Assembly: GCA_946480575.1 (NCBI GenBank)
Contig: CAMLKF010000083.1
Coordinates: 1-5,852, forward strand
DNA: 5,852 nt
Reading direction: 5' to 3'
From: an uncultured Nitrososphaera sp.
GTDB taxonomy: Archaea; Thermoproteota; Nitrososphaeria; Nitrososphaerales; Nitrososphaeraceae
Part shown: piece after piece, positions 5,053-5,852 of the stretch
Position numbering within the stretch: the stretch's first letter is position 1
Layout: every line of letters starts with the position of its first letter
Notes under the pieces: model-generated
What the model was told of the DNA's origin: nothing
Database searches by the model: none
The model's input: the letters and a program-made list of their open reading frames with translations, nothing else
Program-made: the position numbers and the translations under genes

Positions 5053-5462
5053 ATAACAATGGGTCAATAGGGCCCCCCACTGTTTTTGATGTTGGATGAT
5101 GCATTTCTACAATAATAGAGCTAGCACGTTGGGGAGAAGGAAGGGAGGGATGTTCCTCCATTACCAAGAATGTCTTTTTGGATATCTTGGGATAGTAGTA
5201 TGCCAATATGTCCCGGCAGAAAGCTTATTCTTCTTTGTTGTCATTGTTGTTGTTGCTTCTGCCTTGCTCTGTTCTTCATTTGCTGGCTTGTCACTGCCAC
5301 CGGTGCCGGCGTTCTCCTTGGAGTGGCGAGAGTTCTTCTTCTTGTTATTCGTCCTCCGTCCGGCGGCTGCGGAATGTTATATCTGGGACAGCATCATCTT
5401 CCTCAGCCATGTTCAGGTCAGTCGCGCTGCTGTTGCGCAGCGATCGGGTTATTATTATTATT
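5053..5462. other. Low-complexity region between the winged-helix gene and the sequon-rich gene
   Basis: After the weak terminator candidate at 5070-5087, the plus strand becomes strongly pyrimidine-rich (runs of TTG, CTT and TTC, about 5220-5360) and ends in a TTA-repeat tract (5449-5462) just past the stop of the minus-strand gene. Three long plus-strand frames across it (5096-5605, 5170-5757, 5208-5777) give Cys/Ser/Leu-rich products typical of antisense to repetitive coding DNA, and I reject them. The minus strand carries the short acidic and Lys-rich frames listed separately. Confidence 0.4.
5161..5410 (-). pseudogene. Possible frameshifted small gene: acidic start plus Lys-rich tail
   Basis: ATG at 5410 opens MAEEDDAVPDITFRSRRTED, which stops at TAA 5347-5345 after 21 residues. 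A neighbouring frame, open from just after a TAA near 5378 to TAA 5163-5161, continues with RTNNKKKNSRHSKENAGTGG, then SDKPANEEQSKAEATTT and TTKKNK, hydrophilic and of natural composition but without a start of its own. One frameshift near 5350 would join the two into a protein of about 80 residues. The A-rich minus strand makes Lys/Glu/Thr-rich frames likely by chance, so this is weak. No family is recognised. Confidence 0.2.
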
Positions 5463-5852
5463 TTATCGCCCGCCGCCAAACAGGTCTTCAAATGGCTCGG
5501 TCAGGCTGTCGAGAAGCCCGCGGCCATCATCATCTTCCTGCTGGGTTTGGTTTCCTTCGCCCGCCTGCCTGTCAGTTGTCATGTTGCCAGTCGTCGTGTC
5601 CATAGCGGTGTCTGTTGTTTCTGCAGTGGTCTGGTCGTCGTCGTCGCCGTCGCCGGCAGTATTCGCATTGCTGTCGCCCGATGTGGTCGTTCTGTCTCTA
5701 AGGCCTTCTTCACCCATCGTAAAATTGCGGCCCTCTGTAAAGTTCGATGCTCCTTGAGTTTCATTTTCGATGAGTGACTCGAACTCTCTGCCTGTTTCGT
5801 CTTCGCCGGCTGTAGTTGCGTTGTCGTCTTCGCCGGCTGTAGTTGCGTTGTC
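5463..5852 (-). CDS. C-terminal part of an Asp/Thr-rich, sequon-dense, probably extracellular protein (partial)
   Basis: The frame is open from the right edge of the window to TAA 5465-5463, giving 129 residues; the N-terminus lies beyond 5852. An internal ATG at 5717 would give an 84-residue product, but the frame is continuous and similar in character on both sides of it. The composition is dominated by Asp, Thr, Gly, Glu and Asn. Seven N-x-S/T sequons occur (NAT twice, NET, NFT twice, NMT, NQT), a density that suggests N-glycosylation by an archaeal AglB-type oligosaccharyltransferase outside the membrane. Two identical DNATTAGED repeats start the visible part, and a degenerate third (SNANTAGDGD) lies near residues 60-70. 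The protein ends in an amphipathic, Phe-containing tail (LLDSLTEPFEDLFGGGR) after the disordered region. No catalytic domain is visible. A surface, secreted or stalk-like disordered protein is inferred. Confidence 0.6.
   Translation of the reverse strand, partial: DNATTAGEDDNATTAGEDETGREFESLIENETQGASNFTEGRNFTMGEEGLRDRTTTSGDSNANTAGDGDDDDQTTAETTDTAMDTTTGNMTTDRQAGEGNQTQQEDDDGRGLLDSLTEPFEDLFGGGR
5799..5852 (-). repeat. 27-bp tandem repeat, two identical copies, truncated by the window edge
   Basis: Bases 5799-5825 and 5826-5852 are identical. Each unit keeps the reading frame and encodes nine residues (DNATTAGED as read from the edge), each containing one N-glycosylation sequon. Because the second copy ends exactly at the window edge, more copies probably follow. 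Exact identity suggests recent duplication or slippage. Confidence 0.9.

Noticed and set aside
5449..5462. TTA-repeat tract as a terminator for the minus-strand sequon-rich gene
   Set aside because: On the transcribed minus strand it reads AAT/TAA repeats rather than the T-run expected for archaeal termination.
5096..5777. Three overlapping plus-strand frames of 169-195 codons
   Set aside because: Their products are Cys/Ser/Leu/Val low-complexity strings, antisense to the repetitive Asp/Thr-rich minus-strand gene and to A/G-rich DNA.

Overview
The window looks like chromosomal DNA of an ammonia-oxidising archaeon of the Nitrososphaera type (Nitrososphaeria/Thaumarchaeota). The inference rests on several things seen together: archaeal TATA elements just upstream of genes with little or no leader and no clear Shine-Dalgarno; an Lrp-type HTH fused to a TRASH metal-binding domain; an archaeal HTH_45-like small winged-helix protein; a membrane-anchored CHRD protein; an anaerobic-type CbiD; and remains of an integrase ending in a zinc ribbon. 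No rRNA, tRNA or CRISPR array was found.

Layout. Bases 1-2431 are a dense, intact block. A probably leaderless HTH-TRASH regulator (43-495, +) abuts, tail to tail with no spacer, a two-gene minus-strand operon: a short-chain dehydrogenase/reductase (1676-2431) followed by cbiD (496-1674), joined by a one-base gap between stop and start. Bases 2435-3300 are gene-poor and hold a microsatellite and a shrunken, frameshifted tyrosine-recombinase remnant. Bases 3304-3855 (-) encode a CHRD-domain protein with one N-terminal hydrophobic segment and lower G+C than the cobalamin block. Bases 3856-4743 hold no confident gene, but contain a palindrome upstream of the CHRD promoter and two open stretches that read like protein yet lack a start codon, so probably decayed genes. 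Bases 4762-5052 (+) encode a 96-residue winged-helix regulator. The 3' end (5463-5852, -) is the C-terminal part of an Asp/Thr/Gly-rich protein with seven N-glycosylation sequons and a 27-bp tandem repeat, continuing beyond the window; between it and the regulator lies low-complexity sequence with a possible broken Lys-rich reading frame.

How the genes fit together. The SDR-cbiD pair is the only clear functional unit. CbiD makes cobalt-precorrin-6A, whose next step is an NAD(P)H-dependent reduction, so the coupled SDR is a reasonable (unproven) candidate for that or another corrin-pathway reduction. The convergent TRASH regulator may sense a metal. The rest resembles an accessory region with mobile-element debris, a surface or secreted protein or two, and a lineage-type small regulator. 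I see no convincing new multi-gene system; the best leads are the SDR-CbiD coupling, the sequon-dense repeat protein and the decayed reading frames.
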